In this document: piece after piece, positions 6,376 to 14,208 of the stretch
Layout of the letters: each line of letters starts with the position of its first letter
How positions within the stretch are numbered: position 1 is the stretch's first letter
Origin: Paenibacillus phytorum
GTDB lineage: Bacteria > Bacillota > Bacilli > Paenibacillales > NBRC-103111
Length of the DNA stretch: 62,826 nucleotides
Direction: 5' to 3'
Assembly (NCBI RefSeq): GCF_013141715.1
Contig: NZ_WHOA01000169.1
Location: 1 to 62,826 of the forward strand
Notes under the pieces: generated by a model
What the model saw: only the letters and a program-made list of their open reading frames with translations
Database searches by the model: none
Told to the model about the DNA's origin: nothing
Translations under genes and position numbers: made by a program

Positions 6376-7239
6376 CTACTCAATCAGCTTTACATCAACA
6401 ATGACTTCCAGATCTTGCTGACCGGCACCGCGATAGACGCCTTTGACGGGAACGATATCATTGTAGTCGCGGCCGTGTCCGAGCTTAATATAGCGCCAAT
6501 TGACCTCACAGTTGTTCGTAGGGTCGTAGCCGAACCAACCAGTTCCCGGGATCAGGCACTCCACCCATGCGTGGGAGGCTTGTGTGAATTCCGTGTTGCC
6601 TCCTTGTAGATCGCCAACAAAGTGATAACCGCTAACGTACCTAGCAGGAATCCCTTTATCGCGGCAAATGGCAATCATAAAATGAGAGTAGTCCTGACAA
6701 ACACCACGCTTATATTGAAGCATTTCTCCAACGGTGGTCTGTACGGAAGTGGCTGAGGGATCATAGGTGAAGTCGCGATGAATCGTTGTGTAGATCGTAC
6801 GCAGTAATTCGTATAAACTTATATCTTGATCGAAAATGGCATCTGAGTAAGCCTTGAGTTCAGGGGTCAAACCCGTATAACTGGTAGGCAGCAAGTACTC
6901 CGCATGCTGATTCTGGAAGTCATCGCCAAGTCTCAGCGTTTTCTCCTCGAAGGGAGAAGCGACGCCTGATGGGATGTTATCGTTGTCGTTCGTGACGACA
7001 GTCGACACCATTTTAATCGTTAGCTCGCGATGAAGTTTATTGACTGTAAAAGCATGTACGCGATTATGAAAAAAATCCGAGTACGTAAAGAAAGCAGAAG
7101 CAGGCTCCGTGGTGATGGCGTGGTGATAACAGGCTTGACGATTGTCAGTGAGAGGCGTTAAACGAACTTCATTGACACTGTCCTGCGCTGTATCGGTGTA
7201 GGAATAGCGAGTGATATGCGTAATCTCCAGCTTTTTCAT
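6376..7239 (-). CDS. Transglutaminase-like cysteine protease of the ATP-grasp/alpha-E cassette
   Basis: Of its 287 residues, the N-terminal about 90 match the bacterial transglutaminase-like N domain (ITHITRYSYTDTAQDSVNEV). The core carries the catalytic Cys in YKRGVCQDYSHF, His in QASHAWVECL and Asp in GYDPTNN. It is cytoplasmic, with no signal peptide. Its ATG overlaps the stop of the alpha-E gene (ATGA, 7236-7239), so translation is coupled. Comparative work on this gene trio proposes that the transglutaminase-like protein acts as a peptidase or amidase on a peptide tag made by the ATP-grasp ligase; the substrate is unknown. Confidence 0.9.
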   Translation of the reverse strand: MKKLEITHITRYSYTDTAQDSVNEVRLTPLTDNRQACYHHAITTEPASAFFTYSDFFHNRVHAFTVNKLHRELTIKMVSTVVTNDNDNIPSGVASPFEEKTLRLGDDFQNQHAEYLLPTSYTGLTPELKAYSDAIFDQDISLYELLRTIYTTIHRDFTYDPSATSVQTTVGEMLQYKRGVCQDYSHFMIAICRDKGIPARYVSGYHFVGDLQGGNTEFTQASHAWVECLIPGTGWFGYDPTNNCEVNWRYIKLGHGRDYNDIVPVKGVYRGAGQQDLEVIVDVKLIE

Positions 7240-8195
7240 GCGATGACCTCTTCCCGGGAGGGAAAAAAGACTTTGGACATCCTTAAACCCATCACGTTAC
7301 AGGATTCCCGAAGTGCACTTAAAGTCATTTCTAATTTGCCGGATAAAATATCATCTTCGTCCATGCAAGCAAGGTTAGCCTTTACTTTTCCCGCTAGCTT
7401 AGCGAGCCTGTGTACTGCAAGGTTTAAATCGGGGTCCTCCATTTGAATGCCCTGCAAGGAACGCTCCAAGGATTGGAAAGAGAAGCTAACCGAGCGTGGA
7501 AATGTTTCATGAAGCATCAGAAATTTAATAATGCTGCTTAGATTAACGGTGTCTGCATGTTCCCTTCGATATGACTCATAACCGCTAACCGATTTCAATA
7601 CGGACAGCATAAGCGGGTAAGAAGAAAGCTCTTCCCTAGCGTAATCATGACATAACGATTGGAGTAAGCGCAGCAAGTTCTCAGCACGTTCCAAATATCT
7701 TCCGGCTTCCACGAAGTGCCATTCATTTTGTCGCGGCATGACGGATGTTGCCGCCCCTTGAAACATAGACAAGGTATCACGAATGAAACGATAGAACAAA
7801 TGAGGCGAATCGTTAGTGATATCTCGGACTTCTTTTTCTTTTAACCACAGATACAAGCCATTCATAATATCCCACAGCTCTGCGGGCATTTTCTCGCGAA
7901 TATTACGAAGGTTGGAGCGAGCATGGTTGGTGCAAGCGAGCAAAGAATTTGAATTATTTTTATCGAGTGTAATATATTGGAGGACATGCTGCTCGGTGAA
8001 GCTTCCGTACTGCTCAGTAAATGCGGCACGATCACCAATCGTATCAATTAATCGGCTCCACGATTGATCGCTGCTAGTCTCCTTCTCCTCGCGAATATGA
8101 TAATACACGTCGATTAGTCTTGCGTGATTCTCCGTTCTTTCCGTATACCTGCCGATCCAGAATAAAGCTTCCGCTGTACGTCCCATCATCACCAT
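7236..8195 (-). CDS. Alpha-E domain protein (DUF403)
   Basis: The 319-residue, mostly helical protein begins MGRTAEALFWIGRYTERTEN, the hallmark opening of alpha-E proteins. It also contains FVEAGRYLERAENLLRLLQ, an internal echo of the same motif. It lies between the circularly permuted ATP-grasp gene (31 bases upstream) and the transglutaminase gene (4-base overlap). This is the standard order of the cassette. Alpha-E proteins have no proven enzymatic activity; a scaffold or peptide-acceptor role is proposed. ATG 8195 is supported by GGAGGC eight bases upstream. Confidence 0.9.
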   Translation of the reverse strand: MVMMGRTAEALFWIGRYTERTENHARLIDVYYHIREEKETSSDQSWSRLIDTIGDRAAFTEQYGSFTEQHVLQYITLDKNNSNSLLACTNHARSNLRNIREKMPAELWDIMNGLYLWLKEKEVRDITNDSPHLFYRFIRDTLSMFQGAATSVMPRQNEWHFVEAGRYLERAENLLRLLQSLCHDYAREELSSYPLMLSVLKSVSGYESYRREHADTVNLSSIIKFLMLHETFPRSVSFSFQSLERSLQGIQMEDPDLNLAVHRLAKLAGKVKANLACMDEDDILSGKLEMTLSALRESCNVMGLRMSKVFFPSREEVIA

Positions 8196-8226
8196 GAACG
8201 CTTGCCTCCAATCAATATTTGCTTCT

Positions 8227-9684
8227 CTATGAATGAGTGACCCAAGTGTCCTTACATCCCCCGCCTTGCGAGGAGTTCACGACGAGTGAACCTTCTTTAA
8301 GCGCAACACGAGTAAGTCCGCCAGGTATAACCTGAATGCTCTCGCCAGCGATGACGAAGGCCCGAAGATCGATATGCCGCGCAGCCATTTGACCGTCCAT
8401 CATGACAGGGGCTCTGGAAAGCTGGATCGTTGGCTGAGCGATATAACGATCGGGATTCGCTATAATTTTAAGCCGAAAATCAGCCAACTCACTCTCAGAG
8501 GCCGAAGGACCAATGAGCATACCGTAACCGCCAGAGAGCGATGTCTCTTTGACGACCATTTCATCTAGATGCTGCAGCACGTGATCACGTTCTTCCGGTC
8601 TAGAAAGGATATAAGTAGGCACATTATTCAGGATTGGTTCTTCGTTCAAATAGTAACGAATCATGTCTGGCACATAGGCATAAATGGCTTTGTCGTCGGC
8701 CACGCCTGTTCCAGGAGCATTCACGATGTTAATATTACCCGCACGATAGGCATTCATGATCCCCGCGACACCTAGCATCGAGTTCGGATCAAAAGCGAGT
8801 GGATCCAAGAAATCGTCGTCGATTCTTCGATATAAGACATCGATTTGGCGGAGTCCCTTGATCCCGCGAATATATACCTTATGATCAATGACGACGAGAT
8901 CGTGTCCTTCTACAAGCTGTATGCCCATTTGCTGCGCAAGGAACGTATGTTCGAAATAGGCTGAATTGTAGCAGCCTGGGGTCAGTAAGCCAATGACAGG
9001 ATCGGATTTGCCCGAAGGGCTTAGCCTGCGCAATGCGGATAGAAACACATTTAAGCTAATCTCAATATCTTGGATCGAATGGTTAAAAACGAGCTCAGGG
9101 AATAAGTGCGTCATGATGGAACGGCTTTTGTACAAATAGGAGAAGCCTGAAGGCGATCGCAGATTATCCTCCAGAACGAAATATTCGCCATGCTCATCAC
9201 GAATTAAATCGATACCTGATACGGTTACGTACACATCATTCGGGATGGAAAGACGCATCATTTCAGGTCGGAAATAGCAGTTGGAAAGAACCATTTTCCT
9301 AGGGATAATACCTTCCTTTAAGATGCATTGGTCATGATAGATATCCTTGAGAAACAGATTAAGCGCCTTAACGCGCTGCTGAAGCCCTCGTTCAAGCTTG
9401 AGCCATTCATCCCGTGGAATGATTCGTGGGATTGGATCGAAAGGGATGGTTCTTTCCAATGCTTCTGCTTGATCAGGGCTGTAGAGTGTAAAAGTAATTC
9501 CTTCTTCCATCATGCGTTTCATGGTAGCCGTTTGGCGCTTGCTCAAATTTCCCGCTTTCATGGACATGAACTGAAGGAAAATATTTTGATAATGTGATCT
9601 TACCGAGTACGAGTTCACAAACATCTCATCAAAAAAAGGACGGGGATCATAGGGGGTGGTGACCAGATTCTCAGGTTTGGACAT
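8227..9684 (-). CDS. Circularly permuted type 2 ATP-grasp protein
   Basis: At 485 residues it has the usual size for this family. Recognisable segments are YDPRPFFDEMF near the start, YFRPEMMRLSIPNDVYVTVSG, FVLEDNLRSPSGFSYL, IGLLTPGCYNSAYFEH, DVLYRRIDDDFLDPLAF and GGYGMLIGP. These are the ATP and metal-binding blocks of permuted ATP-grasp amidoligases. It is the first gene of a three-gene minus-strand operon. It should form amide bonds, probably on a small peptide. The ribosome site AGGAGC is partly contained in one arm of an inverted repeat in the leader. Confidence 0.9.
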   Translation of the reverse strand: MSKPENLVTTPYDPRPFFDEMFVNSYSVRSHYQNIFLQFMSMKAGNLSKRQTATMKRMMEEGITFTLYSPDQAEALERTIPFDPIPRIIPRDEWLKLERGLQQRVKALNLFLKDIYHDQCILKEGIIPRKMVLSNCYFRPEMMRLSIPNDVYVTVSGIDLIRDEHGEYFVLEDNLRSPSGFSYLYKSRSIMTHLFPELVFNHSIQDIEISLNVFLSALRRLSPSGKSDPVIGLLTPGCYNSAYFEHTFLAQQMGIQLVEGHDLVVIDHKVYIRGIKGLRQIDVLYRRIDDDFLDPLAFDPNSMLGVAGIMNAYRAGNINIVNAPGTGVADDKAIYAYVPDMIRYYLNEEPILNNVPTYILSRPEERDHVLQHLDEMVVKETSLSGGYGMLIGPSASESELADFRLKIIANPDRYIAQPTIQLSRAPVMMDGQMAARHIDLRAFVIAGESIQVIPGGLTRVALKEGSLVVNSSQGGGCKDTWVTHS

Positions 9685-9689
9685 CGCAG

Positions 9690-9760
9690 CTCCTGGTTTC
9701 TTAGCTATGCATTCGGAAGCTACGTTAGGATATGGGCCCGAAGCAGAAACCAGGCCTCCT
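9690..9760 (-). promoter_or_regulatory. Leader inverted repeat that could mask the ATP-grasp ribosome site
   Basis: CCTGGTTTCT (9692-9701) and AGAAACCAGG (9745-9754) are perfect 10-base inverted repeats. On the minus-strand transcript the 3' arm reaches into the ribosome-binding GGAG (9693-9690). A second purine tract, AGGAGG (9760-9755), abuts the 5' arm. I recognise no known riboswitch class. Confidence 0.4.
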
Positions 9761-10033
9761 TTCTGATCTAAGTTCTTATTTTGTGTTAGGAAATATGACG
9801 CGAATAAATGGAAAAATAATGATTTTTCTTATATTGTAAATTTATCAGAATATTATGTCAATATACATGACGTATAAATTAACTGACATGAAATGCGCAA
9901 ATAGATCAAATGTTTGAAGATTTCAAGAAATTTCTGATTTTATCTTGATTTACGTCGAAATCAGCTATAGAATGTCGAATAAGTAAATGTTATATAAAGT
10001 CACACGCGAATTGTGAATATAGGGGGTTGGGGT
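9761..10033. other. AT-rich divergent intergenic region
   Basis: No gene is seen. It should contain the promoter of the minus-strand cassette and that of the chemoreceptor. Confidence 0.4.
9945..9973 (+). promoter_or_regulatory. Putative sigma-A promoter of the chemoreceptor gene
   Basis: -35 TTGATT (9945-9950), a 17-base spacer and -10 TAGAAT (9968-9973), about 60 bases before the start codon. Confidence 0.4.
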
Positions 10034-12235
10034 ATGCTTGATTGGCTTGGATTTCGAAAAGGTCTGCCTTTGTGGTGGTCGTATCGTCTGAATCGTCATC
10101 TCAAGGAAGATGTGGAACATATCTTTGAAGGGATTGCGCATACGAGAATTGAAATTTTACGAAGCTGGGTGGAGGCATATTGGTCCAATTTGGATCGACT
10201 GCTTGAGCAGCTCTCTGATTCTGAACCTGGACCAACGACACAGGATGGTTCGATGGTTCAACGGTTGTTGGCAGCTGCGTCAAAGAGCGGGGCCGATTTC
10301 TCGGAGATCTTCATCGTAAATGAAAAAGCAGAAGTGATATACTCCACGTCCCCCACTCATGTTGGGAAATCTTATGATTCAGGAAGTGATCTTACAAAAG
10401 GGCTAGAGGAAGCACGTAAAGGTAAGAAATGCTTATTCGGACCTTATTCCGATCCACTTACATTAAAGCTAGGTCCAAGCACTTCGCCGTTTCACGATGC
10501 TATGACACTTGCATTTATTACACCTATAATGGTAAACGGAATATGGAAAGGGGCCATTTGCGGACGTGTCCCGAACGATGTGCTCGGCGATCTGATCCAG
10601 CGTGAATCAGGACATGTGTATCCGGACTCTGGAGATAATTATTTATTTATGGCGAAGCCTGTGTTAAATAAACAGATTGCCCCAGGCACAGCGTTATCTC
10701 GAAGCCGTTTTGAGGATCTTACCTTTACCCATGGTGACAATTTAAAAGATGGCGTGCGCACAGATTACGGCATTGTTGGTGTAAAGGAGCATACAGAGCT
10801 TGAGCTCATTTTTACGGATCCGGCAACGGGACAGCTTCATCCGGGGGTTGCGGGAACGATTGCAAAGGGACATAACCTATTCGTGGAGTTTCCAGGTTAT
10901 TCCGATTATCGGCATATTTCTGTCATTGGCAAAGGTGTTACCTTCCAGCTTCCACACTGCCCGGATGTTTGGGGGATGATGTGTGAAGGCGATCTAGAGG
11001 AAGTATACCGAATTCGCAGTATTGACTGGAAATTGCTTAAGCTGCAGCTGCGGTTCATTGTAGGATATATATTACTCTCAACAGGGGGATTTTGGCTGCT
11101 GAATGGACAAGTTTCTAGTAGCTGGGGATCAGTAATTATGGCTGTTGTAAGTCTTGTGTATGGAGGAATAGGCGCAAGCATAATAAGGCAAAAAGGCAGC
11201 AAGCCGATCGTAAGGCAGCTAGCGCAAATGAATAAGTTCATCCGTATTAATGCAGAGGGCAGCGGAGATTTGACACAGCGCCTGCAAGTGCAGGAGTTCG
11301 CTGGTGATGAGACGCGGGAATTGGCGAAATGGATTAATAATATGATCGATTCCCTTGAGGGGATTATGCTGCAGGTGAAACAAGCCGCGGCTGAAGTTCA
11401 GCTAAGCCAGGAACGTATGAATGATTCGACGGGTTCAACGGAACAATCGACTAGTCGAATGAGCACCAAGATTCATGACATGATTCGTTCGCTGCGCGGT
11501 CAGCTCAAGGACATCGATGTTGCGAAGGATGTAACGCAGAATATGAGCGGGACACTGCGCGAATTGGAAGAGAAGGCTTCGGGTCAAATTGCTGTAGCGC
11601 AGGATGAAGTGGACCGTATTGGCGAAAAGATGAATCATATTTCGGCGAAAGTAGCTGAAACGAATCGTACCATTCAAACTTTTTTGCAAACGACCCAAGA
11701 AATTCCAAAGCTGCTTAAGGTCATCGAAGAGATTTCCGCTCAAACCAATCTGCTTTCCTTGAATGCTTCCATTGAAGCCGCGAGGGTAGGTGAGCATGGG
11801 AAGGGCTTCGCTGTCGTGGCCGGAGAGATTCGCAAGCTGGCTGATTTGACCAAGAAGTCGACAATGGAAATCAATGACACCATTGAGCATATTGAACGTC
11901 ACGCGAATGAAGCCTTCATCTCGATGGAAGAAGGTACCAGGGTTGTTCTGGAGGGGACGCAAATTGTGGCGGCGGCGTCTGAAATTCTCAGCAGCGCGAA
12001 TGCGCACGACACCATGAAGACACAGGTGGTGGATGAAGTGGTGGCGCTGATGGAGAAGGTAGCGGCAGTAAGCATGGAGAATCGCCAAATCTCGGCGGAG
12101 GTTGAGCGTACCGTGCAAGAGCTTCTGCAGGATATGCTTCACGTGCGCCAAACGACGGGGGATGTTGGCGCGATTACGGACTCGCTGCTCTTGCTTGTAA
12201 ATCAATTTCATTTAACGGAGAGCCGCATTCGATAA
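10034..12235 (+). CDS. Methyl-accepting chemotaxis protein with N-terminal non-membrane sensor
   Basis: The start is ATG 10034 after AGGGGG (10021-10026); an upstream GTG at 10013 precedes that ribosome site. The product is 733 residues. The first about 330 residues hold a Cache-like sensor (DFSEIFIVNEKAEVIYSTS, ITPIMVNGIWKGAICGRV) with no preceding transmembrane helix. Two helices follow in tandem (FIVGYILLSTGGFWLL and SVIMAVVSLVYGGIGASII), then a HAMP-like segment and the signalling domain. The signalling tip is EEISAQTNLLSLNASIEAARVG. This topology leaves the sensor in the cytoplasm. It is monocistronic with a terminator. Confidence 0.88.
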   Translation: MLDWLGFRKGLPLWWSYRLNRHLKEDVEHIFEGIAHTRIEILRSWVEAYWSNLDRLLEQLSDSEPGPTTQDGSMVQRLLAAASKSGADFSEIFIVNEKAEVIYSTSPTHVGKSYDSGSDLTKGLEEARKGKKCLFGPYSDPLTLKLGPSTSPFHDAMTLAFITPIMVNGIWKGAICGRVPNDVLGDLIQRESGHVYPDSGDNYLFMAKPVLNKQIAPGTALSRSRFEDLTFTHGDNLKDGVRTDYGIVGVKEHTELELIFTDPATGQLHPGVAGTIAKGHNLFVEFPGYSDYRHISVIGKGVTFQLPHCPDVWGMMCEGDLEEVYRIRSIDWKLLKLQLRFIVGYILLSTGGFWLLNGQVSSSWGSVIMAVVSLVYGGIGASIIRQKGSKPIVRQLAQMNKFIRINAEGSGDLTQRLQVQEFAGDETRELAKWINNMIDSLEGIMLQVKQAAAEVQLSQERMNDSTGSTEQSTSRMSTKIHDMIRSLRGQLKDIDVAKDVTQNMSGTLRELEEKASGQIAVAQDEVDRIGEKMNHISAKVAETNRTIQTFLQTTQEIPKLLKVIEEISAQTNLLSLNASIEAARVGEHGKGFAVVAGEIRKLADLTKKSTMEINDTIEHIERHANEAFISMEEGTRVVLEGTQIVAAASEILSSANAHDTMKTQVVDEVVALMEKVAAVSMENRQISAEVERTVQELLQDMLHVRQTTGDVGAITDSLLLLVNQFHLTESRIR

Positions 12236-12268
12236 CGGTTTGTTTCTAAGACATTTCCTGCGCATGTT

Positions 12269-12319
12269 AGCTAACCCATCCTGCATACAATGATAATGCG
12301 GAATGGGTTAGCTTTTTTG
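12269..12319 (+). terminator. Rho-independent terminator of the chemoreceptor gene
   Basis: AGCTAACCCAT (12269-12279) pairs with ATGGGTTAGCT (12303-12313), with an inner GCAT/ATGC pair, then TTTTTTG. Confidence 0.9.
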
Positions 12320-12366
12320 TGCTTACGAAGTAAGTTTTCTAACGAAAACTCGAAGGAGGACGTCTA

Positions 12367-12897
12367 ATGAATGACCGTTTGAGCATTCGAACGAATAGGG
12401 AGTACATGATGGATCCCGGCTATTTTCCAATGCTCGTAGAGCGTCTGAAGGAGGAGCATGTGCAGATGCGCGAGCAGCTCTCCGAGATCCGAACGATGGC
12501 TGCTTCCTTGTACTCCCTCGAGGATTGCTCAATAGGAATGTGCAAGCTGATTGAACTCCAAGATCTGATTCTTTCCCTTATTGAGGAGTTGGAACAGCAT
12601 TCGGAATGGGAAGAAAAAGAACTATTTCCTCTTCTGCAATCTTATTTACAACCAACAACAGCGCTGTCTGTCTCTCGTTCCATGACTGTTTTAGAGCAGG
12701 ATCATGACCTGGCGAAAAGAGTCGTGCAGGCTTTCGTAGATGGTGTGAATGCGATGAAAGTGCCGATAGATGAGGAGTTTTTACACTTGATGGCATCGGA
12801 ATTAATGACAGCTTGCTTAATACTGCTCAAACATTTCACCTTAGAAGAGGAGCTTGTGTATCCGCTCACCGATCGTATCGTGGAACAATTAGCCTAA
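12367..12897 (+). CDS. Hemerythrin-like (HHE) domain protein
   Basis: The 176-residue, four-helix protein has the di-iron ligand pattern of HHE proteins. It shows LKEEHVQM (first His), EQHSEWEEKELFP (HxxxE), VLEQDHDLAK (His pair region) and LLKHFTLEEELVYPL (HxxxE). It probably binds a non-haem di-iron centre and senses or scavenges O2, NO or iron; the exact role is not shown. AAGGAGGA (12353-12360) sets the start. It is monocistronic, following the chemoreceptor terminator. Confidence 0.85.
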   Translation: MNDRLSIRTNREYMMDPGYFPMLVERLKEEHVQMREQLSEIRTMAASLYSLEDCSIGMCKLIELQDLILSLIEELEQHSEWEEKELFPLLQSYLQPTTALSVSRSMTVLEQDHDLAKRVVQAFVDGVNAMKVPIDEEFLHLMASELMTACLILLKHFTLEEELVYPLTDRIVEQLA

Positions 12898-12905
12898 GTA
12901 CATAA

Positions 12906-12951
12906 AAAAGGGTCTTCTCAAGTCATTTGACTTGTAGAGGACCTTTTTTTG
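12906..12951 (+). terminator. Rho-independent terminator
   Basis: An imperfect long stem (AGGGTCTTCTCAAGTCA with its complement ending GAGGACCT) is followed by seven T. Confidence 0.85.
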
Positions 12952-13117
12952 TGCAGAGAAAAATTTATATGTTTTCTGAGGCATGAGAGATCTCCTTTTG
13001 GCTAGGTTCGTCAATACTAGTACTGGAAAACGTACAGAAGAACTCTTCTTTTCAGCCACCGTCCTTTAGAATACGGTGCATTTTCCTATAGGAGTGGATG
13101 TATCCAATTCAGATTTA

Positions 13118-13266
13118 TATTGTTGCAAAGCGTGCAACAATAAACAGCCAGTGCACTAGCTGTAAAGATATTTTTCATCGTTACAGATACGAGGGGAAGT
13201 GGAATCGTGTCTGTAACGATATATTTCATCTTTACAGACGAGAAGATGGCGGATTGGTATCAATCC
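13118..13266. other. Densely structured non-coding region
   Basis: The region has four hairpin-forming parts. TATTGTTGC (13118-13126) pairs with GCAACAATA (13134-13142). Two near-palindromes at 13160-13186 and 13211-13237 have arms CTGTAAAGAT/ATCGTTACAG and CTGTAACGAT/ATCTTTACAG. GGATTG/CAATCC is at 13251-13266. Within each near-palindrome one pair is mismatched, but across them the outer arms and the inner arms pair perfectly, so two folds exclude each other. A terminator follows at 13296-13334. No good gene is present; the one long frame here (13098-13376) has low-complexity, hairpin-derived content. Confidence 0.45.
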
Positions 13267-13295
13267 GAGCGAGTGGTAGCATGGGTTTAAACGAG

Positions 13296-13334
13296 AAAGG
13301 ACCGTCAGGAGGATCTTCCCTGACGGTTTTTCTT
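13296..13334 (+). terminator. Terminator, repeated unit (copy 1)
   Basis: ACCGTCAGG (13301-13309) pairs with CCTGACGGT (13319-13327), then TTTTTCTT. Almost the same unit recurs at 54161-54199. Confidence 0.8.
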
Positions 13335-13374
13335 ATCGTGCAAGATGAACTATCAGGGATCGAACCTACTCAAT

Positions 13375-13406
13375 AATATTTGATATTTGATCAAATATCA
13401 AATATT
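13375..13406. promoter_or_regulatory. 32-base perfect palindrome, probable GntR operator O1
   Basis: It is centred between 13390 and 13391, with half-site ATATTTGATATTTGA. It lies immediately upstream of the -35 of the gntR promoter. Confidence 0.7.
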
Positions 13407-13409
13407 CTG

Positions 13410-13439
13410 TTTACAGGTCTATTTCAGATGTGATATTAT
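13410..13439 (+). promoter_or_regulatory. Promoter of the gntR-sugar operon
   Basis: -35 TTTACA (13410-13415), an 18-base spacer and -10 TATTAT (13434-13439), between operators O1 and O2. Confidence 0.6.
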
Positions 13440-13453
13440 ATCAAATATCAAAT
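13439..13453. promoter_or_regulatory. Second GntR operator-like site O2
   Basis: TATCAAATATCAAAT repeats the right half of O1 and abuts the -10 element. This arrangement suits autorepression. Confidence 0.55.
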
Positions 13454-13479
13454 GAGATAAATTAAGAGGAGAAAAAATC

Positions 13480-14157
13480 ATGGATGTAACTCAGGAATCA
13501 GCATTAAATGAAACGACTTACTCACGGGTTCGCGATAAATTGCGCGAAGATATTTTATCCGGTGAATTTAAACCTGGTGTACGCTTGCGGATCGTCGATT
13601 TATCCAATCGTTACGGCGTTAGTCAGATGCCGATTCGGGAAGCTCTCCAGCAGCTTCAAGGGGAAGGACTCGTTAGTTTGCTGCCTCATAAAGGTGCAAG
13701 CGTACGTGAGGTGAATGAGAAGTTCGTATCTGATATGTACGATATTCGCATGGCGATTGAAACGATGTTGGTTCGGGGTGGCGTGCCTTTCATGAAAGAT
13801 AGCGATTACAACAGACTTGTTGCCATTCAAGAGCAATACGAAAGGGCAGCCGAGGAAGGCGACTTGTTATTATGCCTCAAGCTTAATGAGAGCTTTCACA
13901 AAATCATTAACAACCTGGCAGAAAATCCCGAAGCGATTCGCATTATTGATCGGCACTGGGGACTGATTGACAGCATGCGCCAAATATTTGGTTCGAACCG
14001 GGGGGCCGATATTAGTAACGATCATCGGATGCTGCTGGAGGCTTTGAAAAATCGAGATGCAGAAGCTGCCGCAAATATTGCCAGAGATCATGTCATTAAG
14101 GCCAAACAGGATTTGATTGCAAGAATGAAAGCAACGGGAAAACCATCTAAAACCTAG
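13480..14157 (+). CDS. GntR-family (FadR/FCD) transcriptional regulator
   Basis: The 225-residue protein has an N-terminal winged helix (YSRVRDKLREDILSGEFKPG, then SQMPIREALQQLQGEGLV) and a C-terminal all-helical FCD domain (DMYDIRMAIETMLV, LNESFHKIINNL, DHRMLLEALKNRDAEAA). The FCD His/Asp pattern usually binds a metal and a small carboxylate or sugar-acid effector. It heads the sugar operon and probably represses it through the palindromes around its own promoter. An enolase-superfamily dehydratase in the same operon suggests a sugar acid as inducer; this is inference. The ribosome site is AGAGGAG. Confidence 0.9.
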   Translation: MDVTQESALNETTYSRVRDKLREDILSGEFKPGVRLRIVDLSNRYGVSQMPIREALQQLQGEGLVSLLPHKGASVREVNEKFVSDMYDIRMAIETMLVRGGVPFMKDSDYNRLVAIQEQYERAAEEGDLLLCLKLNESFHKIINNLAENPEAIRIIDRHWGLIDSMRQIFGSNRGADISNDHRMLLEALKNRDAEAAANIARDHVIKAKQDLIARMKATGKPSKT

Positions 14158-14177
14158 ATGTCGTTTTCGTTCAAAAA

Positions 14178-14191
14178 TTAAAACGCTTACA
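14178..14191 (+). promoter_or_regulatory. cre-like catabolite-repression site
   Basis: TTAAAACGCTTACA matches the CcpA cre pattern TGWAANCGNTNWCA except for the second base. It lies between gntR and the first permease gene. Confidence 0.5.
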
Positions 14192-14208
14192 AGAGAAGGG
14201 GGTTGAGC

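Noticed and set aside
11435..12211. Long minus-strand frame inside the chemoreceptor gene
   Set aside because: It is a shadow of the helical signalling domain codons, with no start signals and no recognisable product.
13098..13376. 92-codon plus-strand frame before gntR
   Set aside because: It is built from hairpin sequence, runs through a terminator and the operator, and lacks a plausible protein pattern.
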